Origin: an uncultured Bacteroidia bacterium
Lineage (GTDB): Bacteria > Bacteroidota > Bacteroidia > Bacteroidales > ML635J-15
Assembly: GCA_902790405.1 (NCBI GenBank)
Contig: CADARW010000010.1
Coordinates: 1-40,339, forward strand
DNA length: 40,339 nucleotides
Direction of reading: 5' to 3'
Shown: positions 1-8,373 of the stretch, one piece after another
Layout of the letters: every line of letters starts with the position of its first letter
Position numbering within the stretch: position 1 is the stretch's first letter
Program-made: the position numbers and the translations under genes
Notes under the pieces: generated by a model
What the model saw: the letters and a program-made list of their open reading frames with translations, nothing else
Database searches by the model: none
What the model was told of the DNA's origin: nothing

Positions 1-1773
1 AGAGCCACGTCCCACCCTGCCACGCAACTGGTGCAACTGCGACAAACCGAACCGTTCGGCACTTTCGATTACCATAACAGTGGCATTGGGGACATCGACA
101 CCGACTTCAATTACCGTCGTTGCTACCATAATCTGTGCGTTGTTCTTTTCGAAAAGGTTCATTCCCAATTCCTTCTGGTCTGGTTTCATACGTCCATGCA
201 CAACTGCTACATGATACTTTGGAATCGGGAATTCGCGCGTAATGCGGTCGTAACCGTCCTCCAAATCCTTCAAATCGGTATTTTCCGACTCCGAAATAAG
301 CGGATAAACCACATACACCTGATGCCCCTCCTCTATCTGCTTGCGCATAAAGCCATAGACCTGGAGTCTGTAGGCATCTGTAAAATGCTTGGTTATAATC
401 TTCGACCTGCCCTTCGGCAACTCGTCGATAACCGACACATCCAAGTCACCATAGAGCGTCATGGCCAGTGTACGGGGAATCGGTGTAGCCGTCATGACAA
501 GGATATGTGGCGCGAGTTCGTTTTTCTTCCACAACTTGGCACGCTGCTCTACTCCAAAGCGGTGCTGCTCGTCTATTACAGCCATGCCTAGATTCTTGAA
601 CACAACGGTTTCCTCTATAAGAGCGTGCGTTCCGACCAAAATATTGAGGCTTCCATCGCGAAGGCCACGGTCGATCTCGGTACGCTCGCGCTGCTTAGTG
701 GAGCCGGTAAGCAATCGAATAGTCACTCCAATGCCGTCGAGCATCTTCGACAATGAGCGATAATGCTGCTGGGCAAGCACCTCGGTTGGCACCATCAAGC
801 AAGCTTGATAGCCATTGTCCACCGCCATAAGCATAGTAAGCAATGCCACAAGCGTCTTCCCACTGCCCACATCGCCCTGAAGCAAACGGTTCATCTGGCG
901 ACCGCTGCACACGTCGGCACGGATTTCCTGAAGCACACGAGTCTGCGCACCCGTCATCTTGAAAGGTATTTTCTTGTGGAAACATTCTTTCAGATAATTG
1001 TCCTTGCTACGGTCGAATACAAAGCCACGCACTGTGCTGTGACGATGCAACTTTGCCTTCTGTATGTTGAGTTGTATTACAAAAAGCTCCTCGAACTTAA
1101 TACGATACTGAGCCTGACGAAGCATTTCGGCATTTTCGGGGAAATGCAACTGGCACAAAGTCTTTTCGAGGCTCAACAACTTGTATTTTTCGATTATATA
1201 ACGCGGCAAAGTTTCGGCCACCCTGCCATGTATTTCGGGAATCAGCGTTGCAATAAGCGTCTGAAAAGTCTTGGAATTTATATAGTTACTTTTCGACTGC
1301 TCGGTTGTGCTGTACTGCGGTGCGAGTGTCACCTGCGGCTTGCTCTGCCATTTCGACAGCTCCTCTATTTCGGGATGTACAATGTTGATACGTCCGCTGA
1401 ATTCGCTTGGTTTACCAAACAAAATATAGGTTTTCTCCCGATTGACACTTTTGCTTATCCAGTCGATTCCCTGAAACCACACGACTTCAACCACACCAGT
1501 ATTGTCGGTAAATGTGCCTACCAGTTTTTTCTTGTTTGCCCCAATTTTCTGCAACTCAAGGCTTATGAATTTTCCTTTAATCTGAATATAAGGCAAATCC
1601 TTGTTTAGCTCGGCTACCGAATAGAAACGGCTCCTATCGACATAGCGATACGGGAAATAATAAAGCAGGTCGCGAAAAGTGCGTATGCCGAACTCTTTCT
1701 TGAAGATTTCGGCACGCTTTGGACCAACGCCTTTCAAATAAGTAATATCCGTTTCTAAAAATTCTGGTACCAT
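1..1773 (-). CDS. recG: ATP-dependent DNA helicase RecG (partial, 3' end off window)
   Basis: RecG is a cytoplasmic superfamily 2 helicase that remodels stalled replication forks and Holliday junctions. The open frame starts at the ATG at 1773 and runs uninterrupted off the left edge, giving 591 of roughly 700 expected residues. The N terminus carries a helix-hairpin-helix-like YLKGVGPKRA and the RecG-typical FRDLLYYFPYRYVDRS. Walker A is GDVGSGKT at residues 300-307. The DEQH box lies in VIDEQHRFGVEQ, with its Asp at residue 401. The end that is visible holds the late motifs TTVIEVGVDVPNA and QLRGRVGRG. The upstream gene is divergent, and a TATTTTTG -7 box at 1847-1840 would give a leader of about 60 nt. 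Identification is secure; only the C-terminal region is unseen. Confidence 0.97.
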   Translation of the reverse strand, partial: MVPEFLETDITYLKGVGPKRAEIFKKEFGIRTFRDLLYYFPYRYVDRSRFYSVAELNKDLPYIQIKGKFISLELQKIGANKKKLVGTFTDNTGVVEVVWFQGIDWISKSVNREKTYILFGKPSEFSGRINIVHPEIEELSKWQSKPQVTLAPQYSTTEQSKSNYINSKTFQTLIATLIPEIHGRVAETLPRYIIEKYKLLSLEKTLCQLHFPENAEMLRQAQYRIKFEELFVIQLNIQKAKLHRHSTVRGFVFDRSKDNYLKECFHKKIPFKMTGAQTRVLQEIRADVCSGRQMNRLLQGDVGSGKTLVALLTMLMAVDNGYQACLMVPTEVLAQQHYRSLSKMLDGIGVTIRLLTGSTKQRERTEIDRGLRDGSLNILVGTHALIEETVVFKNLGMAVIDEQHRFGVEQRAKLWKKNELAPHILVMTATPIPRTLAMTLYGDLDVSVIDELPKGRSKIITKHFTDAYRLQVYGFMRKQIEEGHQVYVVYPLISESENTDLKDLEDGYDRITREFPIPKYHVAVVHGRMKPDQKELGMNLFEKNNAQIMVATTVIEVGVDVPNATVMVIESAERFGLSQLHQLRGRVGRGS

Positions 1774-1825
1774 CGCATTCTTAATCGAAGCAAAGAAAAA
1801 ACGATGCAGGTTGCACCTATTTTTT

Positions 1826-1847
1826 TAACTTTGCCACTGCAAAAATA
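1826..1847. promoter_or_regulatory. Overlapping divergent -7 boxes for recG and the methyltransferase
   Basis: TAACTTTG at 1826-1833 on the plus strand and TATTTTTG at 1847-1840 on the minus strand both match the Bacteroidota housekeeping -7 consensus TAnnTTTG. They point in opposite directions and are only six bases apart. The plus start would fall near 1838, about 17 nt before the TTG start codon. No convincing -33 box is visible for either. This is inferred from the consensus alone. Confidence 0.45.
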
Positions 1848-1854
1848 ATAAATT

Positions 1855-2622
1855 TTGAAACTGCCAGGCAACATATCGTATCTGATAAAGTCGAAGGAGA
1901 ACGAAAAACTTCCCGACGTATTCAACGAGTTCATACTCGACTCTATGTTCCAGATGAGCAGTTTTGTGGAATGCTGCGAATATCGCATCAATATGCTTTC
2001 CGACAATACCGAACTGAACGTCAGCAACTTTGGTACGGGCAAAAGTGGCATCCGCAAAGTGAAGCAGATTGCACGAAAATCATCGACAGAGCCTCGCTAC
2101 GGAGGTGTAATGCAAAAGATTATCGATGCGTTCAAAGTAGAAAACATACTCGAACTCGGCACCTCGATAGGTATCGGCACAATGTTTTTGGCAAAGGCAA
2201 ATCCGAAAGCAAAAGTAACAACCATTGAAGGCTGTCCCGAAACCTACGGTTTTGCCAAGTCGGAATTTGCCAAACGAAAAATCGCCAATGTTTCATTCGT
2301 AAACGACAAATTCGACCATCTTTTCGACAGCGACACCCTGAAAGACCAGAAATTCGACCTTTTCTACCTCGACGGAAACCATACCCACGAAGCCACCGTC
2401 GGGTATTTCGACCAGATTGTAAAGAAACATTGCGGAAAAAAGTCAATAATCCTCATCGATGACATCAACTGGAGCCGTGAAATGTTTGATGCTTGGAAAG
2501 AAATTTCGTCGAATATGCACGATTCGTTACGCATTAACCTGTTCCGTATGGGAATAGTATTTTCGGGCTACGACTTGCCAAAGGCGGAAATCACTGCAGA
2601 AATATACAAGGAGGGGATGTAA
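1855..2622 (+). CDS. Class I SAM-dependent methyltransferase (O-methyltransferase-like)
   Basis: A 255-residue cytoplasmic protein with a Rossmann methyltransferase core. The SAM-binding glycine motif is ILELGTSIGIGTMFLA around residues 100-115. An acidic strand end follows in VTTIEGCPE, and FDLFYLDGNHTHE and IILIDDINWS match the metal-binding and post-IV motifs of the Methyltransf_24/O-methyltransferase group. The substrate cannot be told from sequence. The start is a TTG giving MKLPGNISYLIKSK, chosen because from memory related Bacteroidales proteins begin with a similar xISYxxKxK segment and because it sits just downstream of a TAACTTTG box. The next in-frame ATG is about 30 codons later and would remove conserved sequence. 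It is divergent from recG and convergent with trpS. Confidence 0.85.
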   Translation: MKLPGNISYLIKSKENEKLPDVFNEFILDSMFQMSSFVECCEYRINMLSDNTELNVSNFGTGKSGIRKVKQIARKSSTEPRYGGVMQKIIDAFKVENILELGTSIGIGTMFLAKANPKAKVTTIEGCPETYGFAKSEFAKRKIANVSFVNDKFDHLFDSDTLKDQKFDLFYLDGNHTHEATVGYFDQIVKKHCGKKSIILIDDINWSREMFDAWKEISSNMHDSLRINLFRMGIVFSGYDLPKAEITAEIYKEGM

Positions 2623-2629
2623 AGGGTAC

Positions 2630-2658
2630 AAAAAAAGCGGTGTAATTCATTACGCCGC
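2630..2658 (-). terminator. Rho-independent terminator of trpS, built from a palindromic repeat
   Basis: A 22-bp near-perfect palindrome at 2637-2658 (GCGGTGTAAT, TC, ATTACGCCGC) is followed on the minus strand by a run of seven T at 2636-2630. This fits an intrinsic terminator about 40 bp past the trpS stop. The palindrome and its flank CCGCTACAAAT recur at 23652-23682, so the terminator appears to be a copy of a dispersed element. Confidence 0.7.
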
Positions 2659-2662
2659 TACA

Positions 2663-2697
2663 AATTATCAATTGTCAATTATCAATTGTCCATTGTC
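2663..2697. repeat. Short tandem repeat AATTATCAATTGTC
   Basis: Two abutting copies of a 14-bp unit ATTATCAATTGTCA, with a decayed third (CCATTGTC), fill the space between the palindrome and the trpS stop codon. The unit is itself partly palindromic around CAATTG. No coding potential is seen. Confidence 0.6.
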
Positions 2698-3689
2698 TAG
2701 AACAATTTCTTGAATCCCATTATTTCGCGCATTTCGCGAACAGTCTTGATGGCATTTTCGCGAGCTTTCTCGGCACCACGGGCAACAGTGCGTTTCAAGA
2801 ATTCGCTGTCGGAATCAATTTCCCTGATGCGTTCGCTAATCGGCTTTATTATTGCCACAATGTCCTCGGCAAGCTGTTTCTTCATGTCGCCATAGCGGAT
2901 TTCACAAGTGTTGTACTTTTCGGTAAAGTATGCAACTGTGTCGGGAGTAGAAACAGCCTTCATTATTGTGAAAAGGTTCTGAATTGGTTCGGGCATTGGT
3001 GAATTTGGCTCGGTTGGTCCGCTGTCGGTAACTGCACGCATAACCTTTTTGCGAATAACCTTTTCGTCGTCGGCAAGGAAAATGCCGTTGCCTTCCGACT
3101 TGCCCATCTTGCCAGAACCGTCGAGACCTGGAATCTTGATAAGTTCACCGCCGAAATTGTAGGCCTGCGGTTCCTTGAAGTATTCCACATTGAACATAGT
3201 ATTGAAACGACGAGCGAACTTGCGAGTCATCTCGAGGTGCTGCTCCTGGTCCTTGCCTACGGGAACCTTGTCGGCATGATGCATAAGTATGTCGGCGGCC
3301 ATCAGCACGGGATATGTAAGCAGACCTGCGTTCACGTTTTCTGGTTGCTTACGGGCCTTCTCCTTGAACGAGGATGTACGCATTAGTTCGCCAAGGTAGG
3401 CGTTCATGTTGAGAAGCAAATACATTTCGCAAATCTCTGGCACGTCGCTCTGAATGTAAACCGTCGATTTTTCGGGGTCGATGCCGCTTGCGAGGTATTC
3501 GACCAGCACCTGACGCACATTGCGATGCAATTCTTCGGTTGCCGGATGCGTTGTAAGCGCATGATAGTCGGCAATGAAGAAGTAGCAGTTGTTGTCCTCC
3601 TGCATTCTTACAAAGTTCCTTACTGCTCCCAGGTAGTTGCCCAAATGGAGATTTCCCGTCGATCTAATTCCACTTAATACTGTATCCAT
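2697..3689 (-). CDS. trpS: Tryptophan--tRNA ligase
   Basis: Charges tRNA-Trp with tryptophan using ATP; a class Ic aminoacyl-tRNA synthetase, cytoplasmic, active as a homodimer. At 330 residues it has the normal bacterial length. The HIGH-type motif is GNLHLGNYLGA near residue 13, followed by the family blocks FIADYHALTT and QSDVPE. The KMSKS-type loop is KMGKSEGNGIF near residue 194. The C-terminal helical domain ends in RGAEKARENAIKTVREMREIMGF. The gene lies 24 bp downstream of the S41 protease gene, with no obvious -7 box in the gap, so it is probably co-transcribed. Its terminator is the hairpin at 2630-2658. Confidence 0.97.
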   Translation of the reverse strand: MDTVLSGIRSTGNLHLGNYLGAVRNFVRMQEDNNCYFFIADYHALTTHPATEELHRNVRQVLVEYLASGIDPEKSTVYIQSDVPEICEMYLLLNMNAYLGELMRTSSFKEKARKQPENVNAGLLTYPVLMAADILMHHADKVPVGKDQEQHLEMTRKFARRFNTMFNVEYFKEPQAYNFGGELIKIPGLDGSGKMGKSEGNGIFLADDEKVIRKKVMRAVTDSGPTEPNSPMPEPIQNLFTIMKAVSTPDTVAYFTEKYNTCEIRYGDMKKQLAEDIVAIIKPISERIREIDSDSEFLKRTVARGAEKARENAIKTVREMREIMGFKKLF

Positions 3690-3713
3690 ATATTTGTAAT
3701 TTCTTATTTCAAA

Positions 3714-5399
3714 TTATTTCTTCGGCGAAAGAATCTCGTTGTATCTCTTTTCGTCCTTTAATATCTCAATCGCCGTCTTTACTTCCTCGTCGTAGTTGAT
3801 GCTGAACATTATGCTTCCCTTCTCATAGAAGTAACGCGGCATTATATAGCTTACAATCCATTTTATAACCTCGTCCTTATAGCGTTCCAAGTCCCTATCC
3901 TTGTCCTGCTTCAACTTAGAGAGCAATGTTTCAATGTCCTTCGAAATGTTGTCGTAGTACTTTTCGGTCTTGGCGACTTCAATCAAATCCTCGACACTTT
4001 CTTCTGAGAATGACTTATACTCAAACTTCTCGCGCACGAGAAAATCCTTGAAATCCTTGTAGTCGTCATCGGAGAAGACAAACTTTGAAGGATCGTCGCC
4101 AATAGACTCGTGCTTGCTGCGATACCAAACCGAATACTTGAAGAACATATCACTGAGCATCAATTGGGTAAGGAGCGTATTGGTAATGCTGTCGTCCACA
4201 ACCACATCGGGTGTAATGCCGCCACCGTCGTAAACCTCGCGCTTGTTCTTGGTGTAGAACTTCGAAATGAGCGAATCGGGAACATGACCAACGCTACCAT
4301 CCTCGTTGCGGTGCGAATAGTCGAGAGCCTGAATGCATCGTCCGCTCGGAGTGTAATATTTTGCCGTCGTAACCTTGAGCATTCCGTTGTAGCTGAGGTT
4401 ACGTGTTGTCTGCACAAGTCCCTTGCCGAAAGTGCGATGGCCTACAACTACTCCCCTATCCAAATCCTGGATGCTTCCCGACACGATTTCGGATGCCGAA
4501 GCCGACATTTCGTTGACGAGAACAACAATCTTTATGTCGCGGTCAACTGGCTTGGCGGTTGTCTTGTACGACTTGTCCCATTCAGAAACCTTGCCCTTGG
4601 TGCTAACAATTTCCTGACCCGCATCGATGAAAAGATTACAAATCTTTACAGCTTCGATGAGCAAACCGCCAGGATTGGAACGCAAATCGAGTACCAACGA
4701 CTTGATGTTGTCCGACTTCTTCATGCTTTCGAGGGCATCTTGCACCTCCTTGGCGGCAGTATTTGTGAAACTGTTGAGTGCAATATATCCAACACCATCG
4801 TCTATGATTCCATAGTATGGTACCGACGGAAGTTTTATCTCTTCGCGAGTAACCTGAATTTCGATTGGGTTGTCGCTGAACATACGCTGAAGCTTAAGTT
4901 TTACCTTTGTATTGGGCTCGCCACGCAATAGTTCCGAAACTCCATCAGATTGCTTGCCCTTCATCGAATGTCCGTCAATTTCAAGAATCTTGTCGCCAGC
5001 GATAATCCCAGCCTTCGCTGCAGGCGAATTTTCGTACGGGTCGGTTATCATCACATAGTCGCCGTCCTGACGGATAAGCGCACCTATTCCGCCATACTGA
5101 CCAGTGGTTATGAGTTTTATGTCCTCAATCTGGTTTTCGGGAATATAAACCGTATATGGGTCGAGACCTTCGAGCATCTTGTCGATGGCGGTCTTGATGA
5201 GTTTTTCCGGTTCTATCGGATCGACATAATACAGATAAAGTTCCTTGTACAGCGAATGGAATATGTCGAGATTCTTTACGCTCTCGAAATTATAGTCGGT
5301 AGTGCCTTCGTCCTTCGACTGAGCCTGCATGGTATTTGCCGAAACAAGCATTGCAACAGCGAGAACGAGCAGCATTATGATGTTTTCAATTCTTCTCAT
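3714..5399 (-). CDS. Secreted S41-family C-terminal processing protease with PDZ domain
   Basis: A 561-residue tail-specific serine protease of the Ctp/Prc type, expected in the periplasm where it trims or degrades envelope proteins. It has a signal peptide (about residues 1-27, hydrophobic IIMLLVLAVAMLVSANTMQA). The PDZ domain lies around 95-175 (YGGIGALI, SPAAKAGIIAGDKILEIDG). The catalytic core contains VLDLRSNPGGLL, the Ser motif NEMSASASEIVSG and the Lys motif TFGKGLVQ, which together form the Ser-Lys dyad. A C-terminal helical extension of about 150 residues follows. The ATG at 5399 overlaps the rnpA stop by 14 bp, pointing to translational coupling. It sits after rnpA, where from memory many Bacteroidales have yidD. 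Confidence 0.93.
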   Translation of the reverse strand: MRRIENIIMLLVLAVAMLVSANTMQAQSKDEGTTDYNFESVKNLDIFHSLYKELYLYYVDPIEPEKLIKTAIDKMLEGLDPYTVYIPENQIEDIKLITTGQYGGIGALIRQDGDYVMITDPYENSPAAKAGIIAGDKILEIDGHSMKGKQSDGVSELLRGEPNTKVKLKLQRMFSDNPIEIQVTREEIKLPSVPYYGIIDDGVGYIALNSFTNTAAKEVQDALESMKKSDNIKSLVLDLRSNPGGLLIEAVKICNLFIDAGQEIVSTKGKVSEWDKSYKTTAKPVDRDIKIVVLVNEMSASASEIVSGSIQDLDRGVVVGHRTFGKGLVQTTRNLSYNGMLKVTTAKYYTPSGRCIQALDYSHRNEDGSVGHVPDSLISKFYTKNKREVYDGGGITPDVVVDDSITNTLLTQLMLSDMFFKYSVWYRSKHESIGDDPSKFVFSDDDYKDFKDFLVREKFEYKSFSEESVEDLIEVAKTEKYYDNISKDIETLLSKLKQDKDRDLERYKDEVIKWIVSYIMPRYFYEKGSIMFSINYDEEVKTAIEILKDEKRYNEILSPKK

Positions 5400-5838
5400 A
5401 TACCTCGTTAAAAATTTTTTGTAAAGATATTACAATTATTCTTTCCACGTCCGCATAATCGCGAATAATATTTGTCTGCATCACAAACGCGATGTCGATG
5501 CAAATATTGCTTTCGCCGCAGTATTTCCTCATTTCCGAAAGATTTTTTCTGATAGCCTCGCGCATACGGCGTTTCATGAGGTTGCGATCGACAGCATGGC
5601 GGAAATATTTCTTTGGTGCCGACACAAAAATGCGAACCCCGCCTTGCGGCGAGGTGGCAGTGTATTTAATATATGTATGCCTGATGTATTCGACGTTTGC
5701 CTTTTTTCCCTTGCGAAAAAGATTTTCGATGTCGGACTTATGCTTCAGCATCGAACTTCTACCGAGCGTCTGGCGGGAGAAATCGTTGCGGGTTTCCTCG
5801 TTAACGGCAACTGGAGAAGTATCGGCATCGGCTGGCAT
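5386..5838 (-). CDS. rnpA: Ribonuclease P protein component
   Basis: RnpA is the small basic protein that binds the catalytic RNase P RNA and helps cleave 5' leaders from pre-tRNA. The signature region is FVSAPKKYFRHAVDRNLMKRRMREAIRKN, with the RNR-type motif as DRNLMKRRMRE. The frame from the ATG at 5838 gives 150 residues, longer than the usual 115-135. The conserved fold begins near FSRQTLGRSSMLKHKSDIENLF, so the first 20 or so residues (MPADADTSPVAVNEE) may be untranslated or a lineage extension. No other ATG lies before the conserved part. It follows hemD by 8 bp and overlaps the S41 protease gene by 14 bp. Confidence 0.93.
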   Translation of the reverse strand: MPADADTSPVAVNEETRNDFSRQTLGRSSMLKHKSDIENLFRKGKKANVEYIRHTYIKYTATSPQGGVRIFVSAPKKYFRHAVDRNLMKRRMREAIRKNLSEMRKYCGESNICIDIAFVMQTNIIRDYADVERIIVISLQKIFNEVYEKN

Positions 5839-5846
5839 TTCGGCAA

Positions 5847-6599
5847 TTATTTTCCGTTCTGTGCCTTGATAAACTTTTCGAGAGCCGCCGGCATAGAAGG
5901 ATTGTCGGGTGTTGGAGCCTTAATGTCTAGACGATATCCAAGCTTTTCAACGGTTTCGGCAGTTGTAGGACCGAATGCACCGATGAAAACATTTTCTTCT
6001 TCCTGGTTGAAATTTGGGAAGTTCTGCTTAAGCGACATTACTCCTGCAGGGCTGAAGAACAGCACTATGTCGTGACCGAGATTTTCCATGTCGGACATAT
6101 TGGAACTTACTGTACGGTAAAGCACAGCAATGTCGTATGCTATGTTGGCTTCGGCGAGCTTTTCGGGAATGTCCTGCTTGTGGACATCGCTCAGTGGAAC
6201 AAGATATTTGTCCTCCGGAAACTTCTGAATCTGCTGCATGAGATTTGCCAGAGTACCATTTCCATAGAAAATCTTGCGCTTGCGGTAAGTAACATATTTC
6301 TGCAGATAGAAAGCGATTGACTCGGATATGCAGAAATACTTGCGATTGTCATTAACTGGAACTCTAAGTTCTTCGCACATTCTAAAATAGTGGTCAACTC
6401 CATGACGGCTATTGAAGATAACCGACATATAGTCGGCAAGGTTTATCTTCTGTGTGCGGAAATCCTTCGAAGGAATACCTTCAACCTTGACGAAAGGACG
6501 AAAATCTATCTTAACGTTGTACTTTTTTGCAATATCGTAGTATGGGGATTTGTCTGTTTCCGGCTTCGGCTGCGACACAAGAACGCTTTTTATTTTCAT
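5847..6599 (-). CDS. hemD: Uroporphyrinogen-III synthase
   Basis: Catalyses cyclisation and D-ring inversion of hydroxymethylbilane to uroporphyrinogen III in tetrapyrrole synthesis. At 250 residues it has the expected length. The divergent HemD pattern of two alternating Rossmann-like lobes is visible. The first lobe begins IKSVLVSQPKPETDKSPYYDIAKKY; the second contains FSPAGVMSLKQNFPNF and FIGAFGPTTAETVEKLGYRLDIKAPTP, the latter matching the family's most conserved GxxTAxxxxxxG block. In Bacteroidota hemD commonly lies between a DUF4271 gene and rnpA, exactly as here, which supports the call despite low family conservation. Confidence 0.9.
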   Translation of the reverse strand: MKIKSVLVSQPKPETDKSPYYDIAKKYNVKIDFRPFVKVEGIPSKDFRTQKINLADYMSVIFNSRHGVDHYFRMCEELRVPVNDNRKYFCISESIAFYLQKYVTYRKRKIFYGNGTLANLMQQIQKFPEDKYLVPLSDVHKQDIPEKLAEANIAYDIAVLYRTVSSNMSDMENLGHDIVLFFSPAGVMSLKQNFPNFNQEEENVFIGAFGPTTAETVEKLGYRLDIKAPTPDNPSMPAALEKFIKAQNGK

Positions 6600-6644
6600 C
6601 GTAAAATTCTATAAATTAATTTCTTACAACTAAAACTCTCGAAA

Positions 6645-7325
6645 CTACAATACCAATTTGAGAACTATCATAACTGGCAAAAATTCGAGCGTGCAAAAAT
6701 ACAAAATTGAGTGATGATTCAAAAAATTATTTTTCAACAAATGAAAAAAAATTGTTATATATTGCAATATTACCAAGGATACGAATATTGCTATGGCAAT
6801 CCATATTAAAACCTTTGCCGTTGCTGCAGGAACAAACGGGCACACAGAGAAAATAGGCAGAAACAATATACTCATCAGTCTTTCTGTATCGAGAATCAAA
6901 GTATTGTAGCTTTTAGCGTACTCTGACAAACGGAACAAAAAACCAGCGAAAAGGTTTATCAAGCCACGAAAATGGTTATAGACAGTAAACGACAACAAAA
7001 TTATAAGCATTACTTTCCATTCGTGTCCGTGCTCCATGCTTACACTTGTCAAGTCCGAATAGCATATTGCAGCAAAGCCCATTGCCGAAATCGACAACAA
7101 GGAAATAATTATCGTAACAGCCTCGATTGACGACACTTCGGCAACTCGAGTTGCTGGTCGTCCCGAAAAATTATCGACAAACATGCGATACATCATAAGT
7201 CTGTAGTAATCGGGGAACATCAACCTTGCAACAATAAAAAGTATGACGACAATTAATGCAACACCCAGAATAATAAAAGCATTCCAGTCAACAAATCTCT
7301 CGGCAATAGGCATCACCTCGTTCAT
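6645..7325 (-). CDS. DUF4271 integral membrane protein
   Basis: A 226-residue polytopic inner-membrane protein of unknown function. Hydrophobic segments are seen around residues 15-38, 70-92, 102-122, 148-163, 168-190 and the C terminus (FLPVMIVLKLVL), so six or seven membrane spans are likely. The conserved look of FVARLMFPDYYRLM and FRLSEYAKSYNTLILD, together with its place directly upstream of hemD, matches the Bacteroidota DUF4271 family. The start at 7325 is 6 bp from the stop of the upstream coiled-coil gene, so both are probably on one transcript. Confidence 0.8.
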   Translation of the reverse strand: MNEVMPIAERFVDWNAFIILGVALIVVILFIVARLMFPDYYRLMMYRMFVDNFSGRPATRVAEVSSIEAVTIIISLLSISAMGFAAICYSDLTSVSMEHGHEWKVMLIILLSFTVYNHFRGLINLFAGFLFRLSEYAKSYNTLILDTERLMSILFLPIFSVCPFVPAATAKVLIWIAIAIFVSLVILQYITIFFHLLKNNFLNHHSILYFCTLEFLPVMIVLKLVL

Positions 7326-7331
7326 AACAGC

Positions 7332-8216
7332 CTACTTTTCTATTAGGAACGAGCTTTCGCCTATCATCTTGCCGTCCATGTAGAGGCTAACGCCATATTT
7401 TCCGACATTGAGTTGTTCGGCAACCTTATGATATATTGAAACATCAAGCGACTGGTTTTCGTAAGTAATATTTCGTGAATCGGAATACGAGAGCTGGCTG
7501 TCGCCCGAGGTGAAAGTTCCACCCGATGAAATGTAGTAACCATCTGGACGTTTAATGCGCAGATATATAGTTTTTTGTCCGCTCGAAGCCAACTTATTGG
7601 CCGAAAGTGTAAAGGTTATCTTCAGTTTTTCTATCTTACCCGATTTGTTGGTTTCCTTGTCACGGCCGTTGAGGAAAATCACACTTATATGCGATGCGCT
7701 CACTACGCTTGCATCCTCAATGGTGGTCAGTAATTCGGTATTACGATCCACAAGTTCATCATTTTCTGAACGGTAGCGGTCGTTCTCGTTTCTTACCATC
7801 TCGTTTTCGGCAGTAAGCTGCTGGTTCAAGGTGTTGAGACTATCGATTTGGAAGACATAGTGCTTCATTATGCTACGCAATGTTCCAAGTTCCTCCTCGT
7901 ATTTTTTCTTCATGCTTGCAGCCCAATTCTTGGTCTTGTCGAGTTCCTCTATGAGCTTCACAATCTCCTGCTTGCGACCATTAATTTCAGCGTTAAGGCT
8001 GTCGTTGGTTGTCTCAAGTCCGTTGTACTGATCCAAAAGGTTCGAAAATTCGGCCTTAATCTTATCGCGTTCGTTGGTGGTTTCGGTATTTACTACAACT
8101 ATCTGATCTTTTTCCTTAGAAGTCTTGTACAGAAGGTAACCAAGCACAATCACAGCCACCAGCATCAACGAAACTAGAGCAATAAGCACTTTTGTTGTTA
8201 TATCATTCTTTTCCAT
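7332..8216 (-). CDS. Membrane-anchored coiled-coil protein
   Basis: Function not recognised. From the ATG at 8216 the protein has 294 residues: a short cytoplasmic N terminus, one membrane span at about 9-30 (VLIALVSLMLVAVIVLGYLL), and a long heptad-rich coiled coil from about 35 to 165 (for example LDQYNGLETTNDSLNAEING and ENEMVRNENDRYRSENDELV). A C-terminal domain of about 120 residues is rich in predicted beta strands (ISVIFLNGRD, TIYLRIKRPDGYYIS, YGVSLYMDGK). The coil and beta domain should face the periplasm. A TTG three codons further upstream is in frame but less likely. A TATTTTTG box at 8244-8237 would give a leader of about 15 nt. Confidence 0.7.
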   Translation of the reverse strand: MEKNDITTKVLIALVSLMLVAVIVLGYLLYKTSKEKDQIVVVNTETTNERDKIKAEFSNLLDQYNGLETTNDSLNAEINGRKQEIVKLIEELDKTKNWAASMKKKYEEELGTLRSIMKHYVFQIDSLNTLNQQLTAENEMVRNENDRYRSENDELVDRNTELLTTIEDASVVSASHISVIFLNGRDKETNKSGKIEKLKITFTLSANKLASSGQKTIYLRIKRPDGYYISSGGTFTSGDSQLSYSDSRNITYENQSLDVSIYHKVAEQLNVGKYGVSLYMDGKMIGESSFLIEK

Positions 8217-8236
8217 TTCTGACAAAATTTAGGTCG

Positions 8237-8244
8237 CAAAAATA
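8237..8244 (-). promoter_or_regulatory. Candidate -7 box for the coiled-coil/DUF4271 transcript
   Basis: Read on the minus strand this is TATTTTTG, matching TAnnTTTG. The expected transcription start is about 8231-8233, some 15 nt before the ATG at 8216. The -33 element is not evident. Confidence 0.4.
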
Positions 8245-8373
8245 AACATTATTTACGATTATGGATTTACGATTTACAAATGAAACCAATAAATAAATTA
8301 ACAATTCAATTAACAATGAGAGGCAAAAAGGCGGAAAGGCTAGACTATAAGACTGCAAGTCCGTCACCCTTAG

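Noticed and set aside
31..1608. Plus-strand open frames of 186, 100 and 281 codons
   Set aside because: They are antisense to recG, whose motifs are unmistakable.
4110..4931. Plus-strand open frame of 273 codons
   Set aside because: Antisense shadow of the S41 protease; the composition follows from the codon bias of the real gene.
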